DNA from: Bacillota bacterium
Lineage (GTDB): Bacteria > Bacillota > SHA-98 > UBA4971
NCBI GenBank assembly: GCA_024653485.1
Contig: JANLFY010000005.1
Span: 62,001-126,000, forward strand
DNA length: 64,000 nucleotides
Reading direction: 5' to 3'
Both the position numbers and the translations under genes were made by a program. This document shows positions 7,767-16,666 of the stretch, in pieces (the first letter of the stretch is position 1; the number at the start of each line of letters is the position of its first letter). A model generated the notes under the pieces. It worked only from the letters and a program-made list of their open reading frames with translations. It was not told the origin of the DNA and ran no database searches.

Positions 7767-9365
7767 CTATGCCGCCCGAGAGTACGGCTCGTCCTCCTGA
7801 ACCGGCAGGACGCTCGGCACGAGCGCGGGCCTGGGCCTGGTCGTCGCTGCCTCAGACTTGGCTGCACGCGTGAAGAGTCCGGCCTCCCTGGCAAGCCATT
7901 CCGCGAGCACGCCGTAGCCCCTGGTCTGGTCGGACACGAAGACGTGCGTGAGCACGCCAACGAGCTTCCCGTCCTTGACTATCGGGCTGCCGGACATGCC
8001 TTGCACGATTCCGCCTGTGATCGCGAGTAGCCTGGGATCCACCACTCGTATCACCATGCCTTTCACTTGCGGGGTTGCCTGCCTAGCCACCCGCTGGATC
8101 TCTACGCGGAACCTGTCAACGCGGCTGTTTTCCACCACCGTGTAGATGTCTGCGTAACCGGGAGTGACCTCCTCCGCCATGGCGATGGGGATAGCCGAGC
8201 TGAAGTGGGGATTCGACGGAGCCCTCGTGAGAGTGCCGAAGATGCCGAACTTGGTGTTCCTCTCTATCGTGCCGATAACGTCTTGTTCGCCGCTGAAGCT
8301 TCCAACCTTCTCCCCTGGTTGGCCCCGGTTCCCCTGATGGATGCCCAGGATGTGCGCCTGAACGATCCTTCCGCGCGTGACATCCGCTTCTCTGTTAGTC
8401 GCGGCGTCGGTTATCAGGTGCCCTAGGGCGCAGTACACCCGGGACTCAGGCTCGTAAAAGGATAGCGTCCCCACTCCCGCGGCGTTCTCGCGAACCCACA
8501 CGCCAATCTTGTACCGTGCCTGTGCCCCCTGCCTCACTGGCTCGGATGAGGCATCCTCCTCGACCTTCACGGGCTTCACGCGAACAGTGAACGTCCTCGA
8601 GTCGCGAATGATCTTGATCTCCACCGGTTTTCCGCTCCTTCCCGCGGAGTCGACCAGCCGTTCCACTTCAGACTTGCCTTCGACGGGCTGACCGTTTATG
8701 CTTACAATGACGTCGCCAACCTCGATCCCCCCTTCCCGTGCAGGGTAAGAGCGTCTGCCGTCGCTTCCGACCACAGGGTAATGCCCCACCACCACCACGC
8801 CCTTTGTTGACAGGAGCACTCCTATGGCGTGTCCACCAGGAACGACCCTCACCTCCGGTACGACGCTCACGAGGAGACGCTTGACCGGAATCACATCCAA
8901 GAGTCGAACCTCGAGGCTGGTATCGCCCTGGGCAAGAGGAACGAGTCTCACGCCCGCCCCACGCCCTCGAATGGCGCCCCCCGCGCTCGAGGATACGGCG
9001 TCCATACGCACGAGTTCTTCGCCCGTGAGCCGGAACTTCACGTCCAACGGAGCACGGACCCAGAGATCTTTCGTTGAACCAACGAGGACCGTGACCCTGT
9101 CGGGAAGCGTCCCGAAAGTCAGGCAGTATCCGATGGCACAGGCTAGAATCGCAAGGAGGAGCGCGGAACGCGCCCCTGACCCAGGCGAGCGGCCACGCCT
9201 GCCTCGGCGCCCCCCTTGTCCGTGGTCACAGGGTGCAGCCCGGGAATCGTCTGTATCGGCAGTGCCAGTGCCGTTCTTGACGCTGTCGACTAAGCTGAGC
9301 CCGTCGCTGCTCTCGAGACGTATTCGCTCGCTCTTCTCTCGTGCGGTGACAAAAGTGCCTTTCAA
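7767..9365 (-). CDS. spoIVB: SpoIVB sporulation signalling serine protease
   Basis: Serine protease of family S55 that is secreted by the forespore and activates pro-sigma-K processing in the mother cell. An Arg-rich cytosolic N-terminus is followed by one membrane helix (SALLLAILACAIGYCLTF), then a PDZ domain (GGIEVGDVIVSINGQPVEG). The peptidase domain carries catalytic His in ALGHLITDA and Ser in GMSGSPIV, with GVLTHVFVSDQTRGYGV as in the family. The start is uncertain: TTG 9365 has GGGGG nearby, whereas an in-frame TTG at 9419 lies inside a large hairpin. No in-frame ATG exists before the membrane helix. It precedes spo0A as in other spore formers. Together with sigK in this window, two components of the forespore-to-mother-cell checkpoint are present. 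The call is very secure apart from the start. Confidence 0.94.
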   Translation of the reverse strand: MKGTFVTAREKSERIRLESSDGLSLVDSVKNGTGTADTDDSRAAPCDHGQGGRRGRRGRSPGSGARSALLLAILACAIGYCLTFGTLPDRVTVLVGSTKDLWVRAPLDVKFRLTGEELVRMDAVSSSAGGAIRGRGAGVRLVPLAQGDTSLEVRLLDVIPVKRLLVSVVPEVRVVPGGHAIGVLLSTKGVVVVGHYPVVGSDGRRSYPAREGGIEVGDVIVSINGQPVEGKSEVERLVDSAGRSGKPVEIKIIRDSRTFTVRVKPVKVEEDASSEPVRQGAQARYKIGVWVRENAAGVGTLSFYEPESRVYCALGHLITDAATNREADVTRGRIVQAHILGIHQGNRGQPGEKVGSFSGEQDVIGTIERNTKFGIFGTLTRAPSNPHFSSAIPIAMAEEVTPGYADIYTVVENSRVDRFRVEIQRVARQATPQVKGMVIRVVDPRLLAITGGIVQGMSGSPIVKDGKLVGVLTHVFVSDQTRGYGVLAEWLAREAGLFTRAAKSEAATTRPRPALVPSVLPVQEDEPYSRAA

Positions 9366-9394
9366 GCGCGGCAACCCCCGGCATGATACATGTC

Positions 9395-9463
9395 GCAGGC
9401 ATCCAAAGTCGCAGGTCAAGGAGGCAAGTCTTTCGCGCCTCCTTGACCTGCGACTACGCCTGC
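9395..9463 (-). terminator. large nested hairpin between rsmB and spoIVB
   Basis: Core arms 9407-9425 and 9437-9455 are perfectly complementary over 19 bp with an 11-nt loop. An outer 6-bp pair (GCAGGC 9395-9400, GCCTGC 9458-9463) extends it past an internal bulge. It sits 150 nt after the rsmB stop and just before the spoIVB start. There is no proper U tract (only TTTGG), so it may terminate the rsmB transcript, isolate spoIVB from read-through, or act as a processing site. Confidence 0.6.
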
Positions 9464-9615
9464 AAGATTACCCTGCCCGGGAGCATCGTTTTTATGCCCG
9501 CAAAACTCTGCATGTCATGCTTTGGGATGTCAAGCGAAGGGCGGCCATCACCCAGCAGGCAGTGATGCCCATGACAAGCGATTATGCTTGTGCCAGCCAG
9601 AGATGAGGCTCGTTT

Positions 9616-11013
9616 TCACGGCTCGGGACGCCGCGCCAAGCGGGCGATGAAAAAGCCATCCATCGCGTGGATGTGGGGGAAAGTCTCGACGTAAGGCAGG
9701 CCTTGTCCGGGGAAGGCCTCCACGAACTCGCGCGGCAAGTACGGTGCAGCCGGCTCGAGCGAGAAACCCGGGTGCTCCCTGAGAAAACCCTCCACGATTC
9801 CACCGTTCTCCTCTGGCTCGATGCTGCACGTGCTGTACACGACTATGCCTCCGGGTTTCACGACCGCCGCAGCAGCCGCAAGGAGCCGAGCCTGCACGAC
9901 CGCAAGGTCTGAGATGTCGCGCAAGCTCCTGCGCCACCTGAGGTCCGGCCGCCGTCTCAACACGCCGGTGCCGGTGCACGGAGGATCCACGAGCGCCCTG
10001 TCAAACGGTCGTGACGTGGCTTCAGCGGCAAAGGCTTGAGGATCCGTAGCGTCCAGAACCACGGCCTTGATGGATCGGACGCCGAGCCGTCTTGCGTTTT
10101 CCTGAAGGAGTCTTACCCTGTGTGCGTGCACGTCCGCGGCGACGATCTCGCCCTGATCTCCCATGCGCTCCGCGATGTGGGTCGTCTTTCCCCCAGGTGC
10201 AGCCGCTATGTCGAGCACGCGTTCGCCCGGAAGAGGGTCCAGCACGTACGACGCGAGCATGGAGCTCTGGTCTTGGGCCAGGAACTCCCCGTTTGCGTAC
10301 GACTCATGAGAGAAGAGGCCCGCGCCGCCGCAGACCTCCACAGCTTCGGGCACGTAGGGCGACGGGCGAGCGTCGAACCCCGCCGTGACGAGTCCCGATA
10401 GGAGCCGTTCACGGGACGTCTTGAGAGCGTTCACCCTGATGGTCACGGGAGGACTTTCGTTGTTCGCGGCGCACAGGCGCGCCGTCTCTTCGAAACCAAA
10501 CCTGTGGACCCACCTGGAGACCATCCACTCCGGGTGGGAATATCTGACCGCAATATGGTCAACTGGCTCATCGGCCGCGTCTGGGAAATCGATCTTCCCG
10601 CTTGCCCCGACGAGCGCCCGCAAGACCGCGTTCACAAAGGCGCCGGCTCCTTCGTGCCCGAAGGCGCGGGCAAGTTCAACGGCTTCACTCACGGCGCTAG
10701 GCGCCGGAACTTGCGACAGGTAAAGAACCTGGTACGCACCAAGACGAAGCGCGTTGCGCACAACCGCGTCCATTCGCTCCACCGGCCGTGCTGCGAAGGC
10801 TCCGATCGCGTGATCTAGGGCCTTGCGCATCTTCGTCACGCCGTAGACCAGTTCGGTCGCAAGAGCGCGATCGCGCTCCGAAAGCCGCACGACCTTCAGA
10901 GCGCGATCCCTTGCGATCGCGGCGTACGCCCCTCTTTCATCGATGTCCATCAACGCCCGCAGGGCCGCCCCGCGAGCACTGCAGACCGCGTCCACCGTGA
11001 GACCCATCCCCAT
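9616..11013 (-). CDS. rsmB: 16S rRNA (cytosine-967-C5)-methyltransferase RsmB
   Basis: SAM-dependent methyltransferase for C967 of 16S rRNA. At 465 residues it has the full two-part layout: an N-terminal NusB-like RNA-binding domain (about 10-150, with ALATELVYGVTKMRKALDHAI) and a C-terminal Rossmann MTase domain. Motif I reads VLDIAAAPGGKTTHIAE. The two cysteines of the RNA m5C mechanism are in DPPCTGTGVLRRRPD and YSTCSIEPEEN. Its start lies 12 nt after the stop of the metallopeptidase gene, so the two are co-transcribed. It belongs to the priA-def-fmt-yugP-rsmB order common in Firmicutes. ATG 11013 and 11007 are equally possible starts. Confidence 0.95.
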   Translation of the reverse strand: MGMGLTVDAVCSARGAALRALMDIDERGAYAAIARDRALKVVRLSERDRALATELVYGVTKMRKALDHAIGAFAARPVERMDAVVRNALRLGAYQVLYLSQVPAPSAVSEAVELARAFGHEGAGAFVNAVLRALVGASGKIDFPDAADEPVDHIAVRYSHPEWMVSRWVHRFGFEETARLCAANNESPPVTIRVNALKTSRERLLSGLVTAGFDARPSPYVPEAVEVCGGAGLFSHESYANGEFLAQDQSSMLASYVLDPLPGERVLDIAAAPGGKTTHIAERMGDQGEIVAADVHAHRVRLLQENARRLGVRSIKAVVLDATDPQAFAAEATSRPFDRALVDPPCTGTGVLRRRPDLRWRRSLRDISDLAVVQARLLAAAAAVVKPGGIVVYSTCSIEPEENGGIVEGFLREHPGFSLEPAAPYLPREFVEAFPGQGLPYVETFPHIHAMDGFFIARLARRPEP

Positions 11014-11025
11014 GCCTACCCTAGC

Positions 11026-11718
11026 TCAATCCCTCCGGCTTCCCCGCAGGATCAGGAGCCGCAGGAGCTGGGTCACGGCGACCGCCGTGGCAGCGAGATA
11101 TGTCAGGCCCGCAGCGCTCAGCACCTCGCCGGTATGGCGCAGCTCGTCTCGGCTCACGTACCCGCCTCGTTCCAGGTACGCCAAAGCCCTCCTGCTCGCA
11201 TCGTATTCGACCGGCAGAGTCACGACCGAGAACGCCACGGCGCCCACGAAGAGCCATATCCCGAGGGTCATCAGCCATTCGAGGCCGGTGCCCGCGAAAA
11301 CGAATCCGATGAGGAACAGCGGAAACGCAAGGTTCGACCCGAACGTCGCAACTGGCACCAGGCTCGAACGGATGGCTAGCGGCACGTATCCGCTGGCGTG
11401 CTGGATGGCGTGGCCCGCTTCGTGCGCCGCCACACCGAGGGCCGCGAGCGAGCTTCCTCCGTACACCTCGGGAGACAGCCGGAGGACTCTCGTCCTGGGA
11501 TCGTAGTGGTCATGCAGCCTTCCTGGAATCTGCTCGACGCGTACCGAATGGAGCCCACTGTCATCCAAAATACGCCTGGCCACTTCCGCTCCGCTCACGC
11601 CGCTATGCGCCCTCACCCTGGAATAGGCGTTGAAGACGCCGTGTACCCGGCTCTGTGCCCACATGGCGAACAGGATCGCAGGGAAGATCAGAATATACGT
11701 CGGGTCCCAGAAAAACAT
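11026..11718 (-). CDS. YugP-like membrane zinc metallopeptidase
   Basis: Integral membrane neutral zinc metallopeptidase of the YugP family (DUF2268-like annotations vary), function unknown. The 230-residue protein begins with a hydrophobic segment (FFWDPTYILIFPAILFAMWAQ). The HEAGH zinc motif near residue 115 sits in AAHEAGHAIQH, and two or three more membrane helices follow. I chose ATG 11718 because GAGGAGGG lies 8 nt upstream; the frame extends 13 codons further without conservation. In Firmicutes it commonly sits between fmt and rsmB, exactly as here, suggesting a translation or membrane quality-control link that has not been demonstrated. It has its own promoter about 140 nt upstream. 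Confidence 0.85.
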   Translation of the reverse strand: MFFWDPTYILIFPAILFAMWAQSRVHGVFNAYSRVRAHSGVSGAEVARRILDDSGLHSVRVEQIPGRLHDHYDPRTRVLRLSPEVYGGSSLAALGVAAHEAGHAIQHASGYVPLAIRSSLVPVATFGSNLAFPLFLIGFVFAGTGLEWLMTLGIWLFVGAVAFSVVTLPVEYDASRRALAYLERGGYVSRDELRHTGEVLSAAGLTYLAATAVAVTQLLRLLILRGSRRD

Positions 11719-11852
11719 GGTGAAACCCTCCTCGAGACGTCTCTCGGACGCCGGCATTCAGCTCGCCCATCCAAGACCGCAGGATCGCTGCCGCGTCTTC
11801 CATTCCCGGACATCGGTCGCGTAGGTACCGTGGGTACCATAGTCCCCACTAG

Positions 11853-11880
11853 ATTATAACCGACCGCGGCGTCAGATCAA
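11853..11880 (-). promoter_or_regulatory. sigma-A-type promoter for the yugP-rsmB pair
   Basis: Minus strand TTGATC (11875-11880), 16-nt spacer, then a perfect TATAAT (11853-11858), upstream of the metallopeptidase. Two GGTACC palindromes separated by 3 nt (11824-11838) follow the expected start site and could be an operator. Confidence 0.6.
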
Positions 11881-11988
11881 ACCGGGCACACCGCGTCTTG
11901 TGAGCGTGCGTCCCGCCCATTCGCGGCGCCCTCAAGTCCCGAAAACGTCGGCACGCCAGAACGCGCATTGCCACGCAGAAAGCCAGTC

Positions 11989-12954
11989 TCAGCCCCCCAA
12001 GACCGTCCCCGGCTCCACCGGATGGCCCCGAAGATAGTCCGGGGCGGGCATGCGCCTGCCGCCCTCCGCTTGGACCTCGGTGGCGAGGTAAAACCCTTCA
12101 CCCGTTCTCACCAGGATGCCGTCGGACAGCCTTGCGCACACCGTGCCCGGAGGACCGCATACGCTGGGCAAGCCAGGTATCCCAGACGTGTCGCGCACCG
12201 GCCGCCCCTTGAAGATCTTCAAGATGGCACCGTGGAGTCTCGTGAACGCGCCGGGCTTGGGATTTCCGGCTCTCACGAGGTTGTGAATCGAGTGCGCAGG
12301 TCTTGACCAATCGATCTCGAACTCCTCGGGCCTGACTCGGGGCGCGCATGTCGCGTCCTCTTCGTCCTGCCTCATTCTCGGCGCCCTTCCGGATTCGATG
12401 AGAGACAATGTCTTCTCGAGGAGCCTCGCCCCTCTCTCCGCGAGCTCCTTCCGGAGCTCCCCCGCGGTCACATCCTCACCGATCTCGATCTCTTCCTGAA
12501 GGATGACGTCCCCTGTATCCCACCCTTCGGCCATGTACATGGTGGTCACCCCTGTCGACCGGTCACCGGCCATCAAAGCGCGTTCGATCGGCGCGGCCCC
12601 ACGGTACTTGGGGAGGAGAGAGGCATGCACGTTGACGCAGCCGTGTTTCGGGATAGCCAGGACCTCGGGAGGCAGGAGGAGACCGTACGCCACTACCACG
12701 ATGACGTCGGGCGCCGCTTCGCGCAAGGAGTTGAGAACGTTCTCGTCTTTCAGCGTTCTTGGTGTAAGCACGCGCAGTCCGCGCGACTCGGCGAATTCCC
12801 TCACTGGCGTAGGCGCAAGCCGCCTGCCTCGCGCCCTAGCCTTGTCAGGCTGGGTGACTACGCATGCCACGCTATGCCCCGCCTCGATCACGGCACGAAG
12901 GGAAGGGACTGCGAAGTCGGGGCTCCCCATGAAGACGACGACCATGTCACTCAT
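11989..12954 (-). CDS. fmt: methionyl-tRNA formyltransferase
   Basis: Transfers the formyl group from 10-formyl-THF to Met-tRNAfMet. The N-terminal hydrolase domain shows [12 protein letters not shown], the catalytic triad region [20 protein letters not shown] (Asn-His) and Asp in EGWDTGDVI. The C-terminal OB-like domain contains the [15 protein letters not shown] segment. Length 321 matches the family. The ATG at 12954 overlaps the end of def by 8 nt; a second ATG at 12945 is also possible. def-fmt coupling is the usual arrangement for enzymes adding and removing the formyl group. A 270-bp gap with a fresh promoter follows, so fmt closes the priA-def-fmt transcript. Confidence 0.95.
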   Translation of the reverse strand: MSDMVVVFMGSPDFAVPSLRAVIEAGHSVACVVTQPDKARARGRRLAPTPVREFAESRGLRVLTPRTLKDENVLNSLREAAPDVIVVVAYGLLLPPEVLAIPKHGCVNVHASLLPKYRGAAPIERALMAGDRSTGVTTMYMAEGWDTGDVILQEEIEIGEDVTAGELRKELAERGARLLEKTLSLIESGRAPRMRQDEEDATCAPRVRPEEFEIDWSRPAHSIHNLVRAGNPKPGAFTRLHGAILKIFKGRPVRDTSGIPGLPSVCGPPGTVCARLSDGILVRTGEGFYLATEVQAEGGRRMPAPDYLRGHPVEPGTVLGG

Positions 12955-13405
12955 CAACCCGCTCTTCCACGATGTCTGTAGCCTTATCGATGAAGAGTAC
13001 CCCGTCAAGATGGTCTATCTCATGTTGCAGAGCCCTTGCGAGGAGACCCTCGCCCTCCACCCGCCGGACCCCGCTGCCGTTCGGGCTGAGGGCTTCCACG
13101 ATCACCCTATCAGCTCGAGTCACCTCGCCAGTAACTCCAGGAATTGACAGGCATCCTTCGCGCGCCACCGCCTCCCCCATGCTGGCCACGACGCGCGGGT
13201 TGAAGAGCACCATGGGGCCCTCGCCCACGTCAACCACAATGAGCCTTACGGGCACGCCAACCTGGGGAGCGGCAAGCCCCACGCCTTCAGCCGCGTACAT
13301 CGTCTCCAGCATGTTGTCTGCAAGGACGAGTATCTCCTTAGTCACCCTCTTGAGAGGAAGAGACTGTTTTCTGAGAATCGGATCCTTGAACTTTCGTATC
13401 TCCAG
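12947..13405 (-). CDS. def: peptide deformylase, apparently with a non-canonical start codon
   Basis: Fe/Zn-dependent enzyme removing the N-formyl group from nascent proteins. Motif 1 is [10 protein letters not shown], motif 2 is EGCLSIPG and motif 3 is QHEIDHLDG, all intact. The conserved N-terminus ([17 protein letters not shown]) is encoded upstream of the first canonical start (GTG 13345), yet no ATG, GTG or TTG occurs in frame between it and the in-frame priA stop at 13483. I therefore place the start at CTG 13405, preceded by a strong AGGGAGGGGG purine run about 11 nt away. ATA 13399 and ACG 13411 are alternatives. A small indel in this very GC-rich stretch could also hide a normal start. 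Product call is certain; the start is tentative. Confidence 0.85.
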   Translation of the reverse strand: MEIRKFKDPILRKQSLPLKRVTKEILVLADNMLETMYAAEGVGLAAPQVGVPVRLIVVDVGEGPMVLFNPRVVASMGEAVAREGCLSIPGVTGEVTRADRVIVEALSPNGSGVRRVEGEGLLARALQHEIDHLDGVLFIDKATDIVEERVDE

Positions 13406-13480
13406 GACCGTTTCGTCCCCCTCCCTCCGCCCCGCGCCGCCCCGCGGCCCGATCGGCGACAGCCCAAAGCCAGCGTGCCC

Positions 13481-15769
13481 TTACAACACGCTTTCGGGAT
13501 CGACATCCACTTGAACCATTATATCACGGGAGCGAGCGGGGCACGCCGCGAGTCCTTCCCGGACAACCGATGCGGCGACCTCCACCGTGGCCCCCTTTAC
13601 AAGCACTTGCCACCTGTGGAGCCGCCTCACTCGCCTCATCGCGCAGGGCGCGGGCCCCAATACGCGTACGCCCGTCGTAGGTGGCTCTCCGGACCCCGTC
13701 TTCGTGGACGGGGGCAGTGAAACCACCTTCCTCGCTGCGACGCGCATAGCCGCTGCGAGGCCCCTTGCGTGCCGCTCCACCTCCTCCAGATCCTCCCCTG
13801 ACACAACCAGGAGCACGAGGCTCACGAACGGAGGATACGACAGCTCTCGCCTCGCGCGAACCTCTTCCTCGTAGAACCCAAGGTAGTCATGGTCCCTGGC
13901 GCGGCGAACCGAATAATGGTCCGGTGCGTATGTCTGAATGATGACCTGTCCCGGCGCTTCGCCTCTCCCTGCGCGCCCCGCGGCTTGGGTAAGCAGCTGA
14001 AAAGTCCTCTCGCCCGCTTTGTAATCTGGAAGGTTCAAGCAGGTGTCGGCGCTCACGACCCCGACTAGGGTGACTCGCGGGAAATCGTGGCCCTTCGCCA
14101 CCATCTGGGTGCCGACCATGATGTCGTAGTGCCCGTCACGGAACGCATCGACTATCCTCTCGTGGGCCATCCTCCCGCGCGTGGTATCCAGGTCCATCCG
14201 CACCACCCTCGCGTGCGGAAACACGCGCGCAACTTCCTGCTCTATCCTCTCCGTTCCCGCGCCGAAGTACCTTATGCAACTACTGCCGCACTTCGGACAG
14301 ACATTGGGCACGGCCTCTTCGTGGTCGCAATAATGACAGCGCATGCGCCCTTCCTCGGCATGGTACGTCAGGGCCACGTCGCACTCGGGACAGCGAAGGG
14401 CATGTCCACACTCTCGGCACAGCACGAACGTGGAATGGCCACGTCTGTTGAGGAAGAGTATCACCTGCTCGCGGCGGGCGAGGCGTTCTCGAACGGCTGT
14501 CACGAGCGCCCGCGAGAACACGCTCCTGTTGCCGCTCGCAAGCTCCTCTCTCATGTCCACGATCTCCACGGAGGGCAACGGCCGCATCTCCACGCGCGAC
14601 GTGAGAGCAAGATAGTCATACTCGCCCGTCCTCGCTCGGTAGAACGACTCCACAGATGGCGTCGCCGACCCGAGCAAGCATACGCACCCGACGACTCTCG
14701 CGCGCTCGCGCGCCACCTCCCGCGCATGGTATCTCGGAGATTCCTCCTGCTTGTACGAGTTCTCGTGCTCCTCGTCGATTACCACGAGACCCAGATCTCG
14801 CAGGGGCGCGAACACCGCAGACCGAGCTCCCACCACGATCCTTGCCTCGCCCCGCTCCGTCCTCCTCCATTCGTCGTATCTCTCGCCTGCTGAGAGCCGG
14901 CTGTGAAGGAGGGCCACGAGTCCTCCGAACCTCTCGTGGAACGCCCTGGCTAGCTGCGGCGTCAGCGCTATCTCCGGAACCAACACAATCGCGGATCTCC
15001 CGCGAGCCAGCGCCGCCTCTATAGCACGCATGTATACCTCTGTCTTGCCGCTGGCCGTCACACCGTGGAGCAGAATGGGTCTGGGGTTTGGCCTATCCAT
15101 CGCCGCAAGCACGGCGGACACGGCCTTTTCCTGGTCCGCGGTCAACCGGATGGGCGCCGTCGGCCGGTTGCTTCGAGGTGTAGCCCCACCCAGCGGGCTT
15201 CGCATTACCTCCACCCTCTTCGACACGAGAACCCCCTTGCGGATCAGAGCACGGACCGCATCAGGGCTCGCCGTGAGGTGCGCTCCCTGGCCGCCCTCAC
15301 TCACCTCTTGCCCGCCCCGTTCGAGGAGAACGCGCACTATGTCAGCCTGGCGTGGCGCGCGCCGCTCGACGCGAGCAATGAAGGCCTTAGCCTCTTCAGG
15401 GGATATGGCAAGCTCGACGAGGGTCTTGGTTCTCGCGGTCACCTTCCCACGCCGCACCGCTGCCGGAAACATCTGAGCGATGGCTTCAGCGGGCAGACAT
15501 ACGTAGCGCGAAGTCATCCAAGTCGCGAGGGTCATCATCTCCTCAGATAGCGGCTCCGCCTGCCGCGACACCTCGATGATATCCTTGACGCTCGCCACGT
15601 CCGGCGTCTCTACGAATCCCACCACGTAACCCACGAGCCTGCGACCGCCGAACGGCACGACGACTGCGCTTCCCACCCTCACGCTTTCCCTCAGGCGAGC
15701 GGGGACCCCATAATGAAACGGCTTCTGGGCCTTTACAGTTGGGACGTCCACGACTACCTCGGCAAACAA
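13481..15769 (-). CDS. priA: primosomal protein N' (replication restart helicase PriA)
   Basis: 3'-5' DNA helicase that reloads the replisome at stalled forks. Layout of the 762-residue protein: an N-terminal 3'-DNA-binding domain (FAEVVVDVPTVKAQKPFHYGVP), then helicase lobe 1 with Walker A GVTASGKT and the DEEH box in VVIDEEHENSYKQEESPRYHAR. The zinc-binding insertion has eight cysteines (CRECGHALRCPEC ... CHYCDHEEAVPNVCPKCG). Lobe 2 contains VGTQMVAKGHDFPRVTLVG and QAAGRAGRG. I chose TTG 15769 because GGGGAGG lies 7 nt upstream and the family N-terminus starts there; GTG 15832 would add 21 Lys/Arg-rich residues. def follows after 75 nt without a terminator. Confidence 0.95.
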   Translation of the reverse strand: MFAEVVVDVPTVKAQKPFHYGVPARLRESVRVGSAVVVPFGGRRLVGYVVGFVETPDVASVKDIIEVSRQAEPLSEEMMTLATWMTSRYVCLPAEAIAQMFPAAVRRGKVTARTKTLVELAISPEEAKAFIARVERRAPRQADIVRVLLERGGQEVSEGGQGAHLTASPDAVRALIRKGVLVSKRVEVMRSPLGGATPRSNRPTAPIRLTADQEKAVSAVLAAMDRPNPRPILLHGVTASGKTEVYMRAIEAALARGRSAIVLVPEIALTPQLARAFHERFGGLVALLHSRLSAGERYDEWRRTERGEARIVVGARSAVFAPLRDLGLVVIDEEHENSYKQEESPRYHAREVARERARVVGCVCLLGSATPSVESFYRARTGEYDYLALTSRVEMRPLPSVEIVDMREELASGNRSVFSRALVTAVRERLARREQVILFLNRRGHSTFVLCRECGHALRCPECDVALTYHAEEGRMRCHYCDHEEAVPNVCPKCGSSCIRYFGAGTERIEQEVARVFPHARVVRMDLDTTRGRMAHERIVDAFRDGHYDIMVGTQMVAKGHDFPRVTLVGVVSADTCLNLPDYKAGERTFQLLTQAAGRAGRGEAPGQVIIQTYAPDHYSVRRARDHDYLGFYEEEVRARRELSYPPFVSLVLLVVSGEDLEEVERHARGLAAAMRVAARKVVSLPPSTKTGSGEPPTTGVRVLGPAPCAMRRVRRLHRWQVLVKGATVEVAASVVREGLAACPARSRDIMVQVDVDPESVL

Positions 15770-15979
15770 GACACTGCCTCCCCGCGCAAGCTGTACCCTT
15801 GTTTTTCTACGCGAGGAAACAAAAACCTTCACACGTTGACGCGTGTGCCCTTCTCGTTAGTCTGCGCTCCGCGCATGGCGTGTATCCCGGTCTCATGCTT
15901 GTCCGTTGCCGTGTCACGGTCGCGCCGCGGCCTTGCTCGAGCGGCCCTGTCTTTCCTGTCTTTCCATGGCAATTGCCCT

Positions 15980-16534
15980 CTATCGCTTGGGATGCTCGGC
16001 TCCGCCCGGCGCCCGGGACTCGCAGCTCTCGAGGGACAGCATACCTCTCCTGGTGAGGCAGCGCAGCACCGCTCTCTCGAGCTTCCTCACGGCGCGGGTC
16101 GTCACGAATTCCCTGCGGGAAGTGGGGACAACGAGGATGGTGTACATACCAAGGAGGTTTCCTCCGAGGATGTCGGTGAAGATCTGATCGCCTATGACAG
16201 CGGTTTCGTTAGGAGAAGTTCCGAGCACGCCCAATGCGGCGCGGAATGCGGACCTCATCGGCTTGATGCCTCTCGCGGCCGGGATCCCGAGGGCGCGCGA
16301 GATGGCCTCTATGCGCCTGCGAAGGTTGTTCGAGAGCACGCAGACCCGGATGCCCCGTGCCTTCGCGTCGTCGAGGAAGGCAAGCACCCCCGCAGGGATG
16401 TCCGCGCTTCCCCAGTCGACGAACGTGTTGTCGATATCGAGCACCAAACCCCTAATGCCGCGGTCGGTGAGCCGCGAGAGGTCCACCCGATAGATGGATG
16501 GCACGTACAGGTCGGGGCACAACAAGGAGAGCAA
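15980..16534 (-). CDS. YqeG-type HAD family (IIIA) phosphatase
   Basis: Small HAD phosphatase of the YqeG family; the cellular substrate is not established (Bacillus homologues sit before the yqeH GTPase gene). Motif I reads LVLDIDNTFVDWG, motif II CVLSNNLRRR (Ser), a Lys in RGIKPMRSAFRAAL, and motif IV AVIGDQIFTDILGGNLLGM. The LCPDLYVPSIYRVD N-terminus is characteristic. I placed the start at TTG 16534, 7 nt after a CTGGAGGG Shine-Dalgarno; an ATG two codons upstream is too close to it. Length is 184. It is preceded by its own extended -10 promoter and lies between sigK and priA; the yqeH gene usually next to it is absent here. Confidence 0.9.
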   Translation of the reverse strand: MLSLLCPDLYVPSIYRVDLSRLTDRGIRGLVLDIDNTFVDWGSADIPAGVLAFLDDAKARGIRVCVLSNNLRRRIEAISRALGIPAARGIKPMRSAFRAALGVLGTSPNETAVIGDQIFTDILGGNLLGMYTILVVPTSRREFVTTRAVRKLERAVLRCLTRRGMLSLESCESRAPGGAEHPKR

Positions 16535-16571
16535 GCCCATCCCTCCAGGCAGCAACTGTGCCTATGGTGGT

Positions 16572-16580
16572 ATTATACCA
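16572..16580 (-). promoter_or_regulatory. extended -10 promoter for the yqeG-type gene
   Basis: Minus strand TGGTATAAT at 16572-16580 is a full extended -10 element (TGnTATAAT). No recognisable -35 is present, as expected for this class. It lies about 38 nt before the chosen start, downstream of sigK. Confidence 0.5.
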
Positions 16581-16666
16581 TGCGTGCCTGGTTTCGGCGA
16601 GGATGTTGGCCTTGCGGCCTCGAGGCGCAGGTTGCGGAATGCCGCGGTCGGTTTCGGTGTCTCCGG

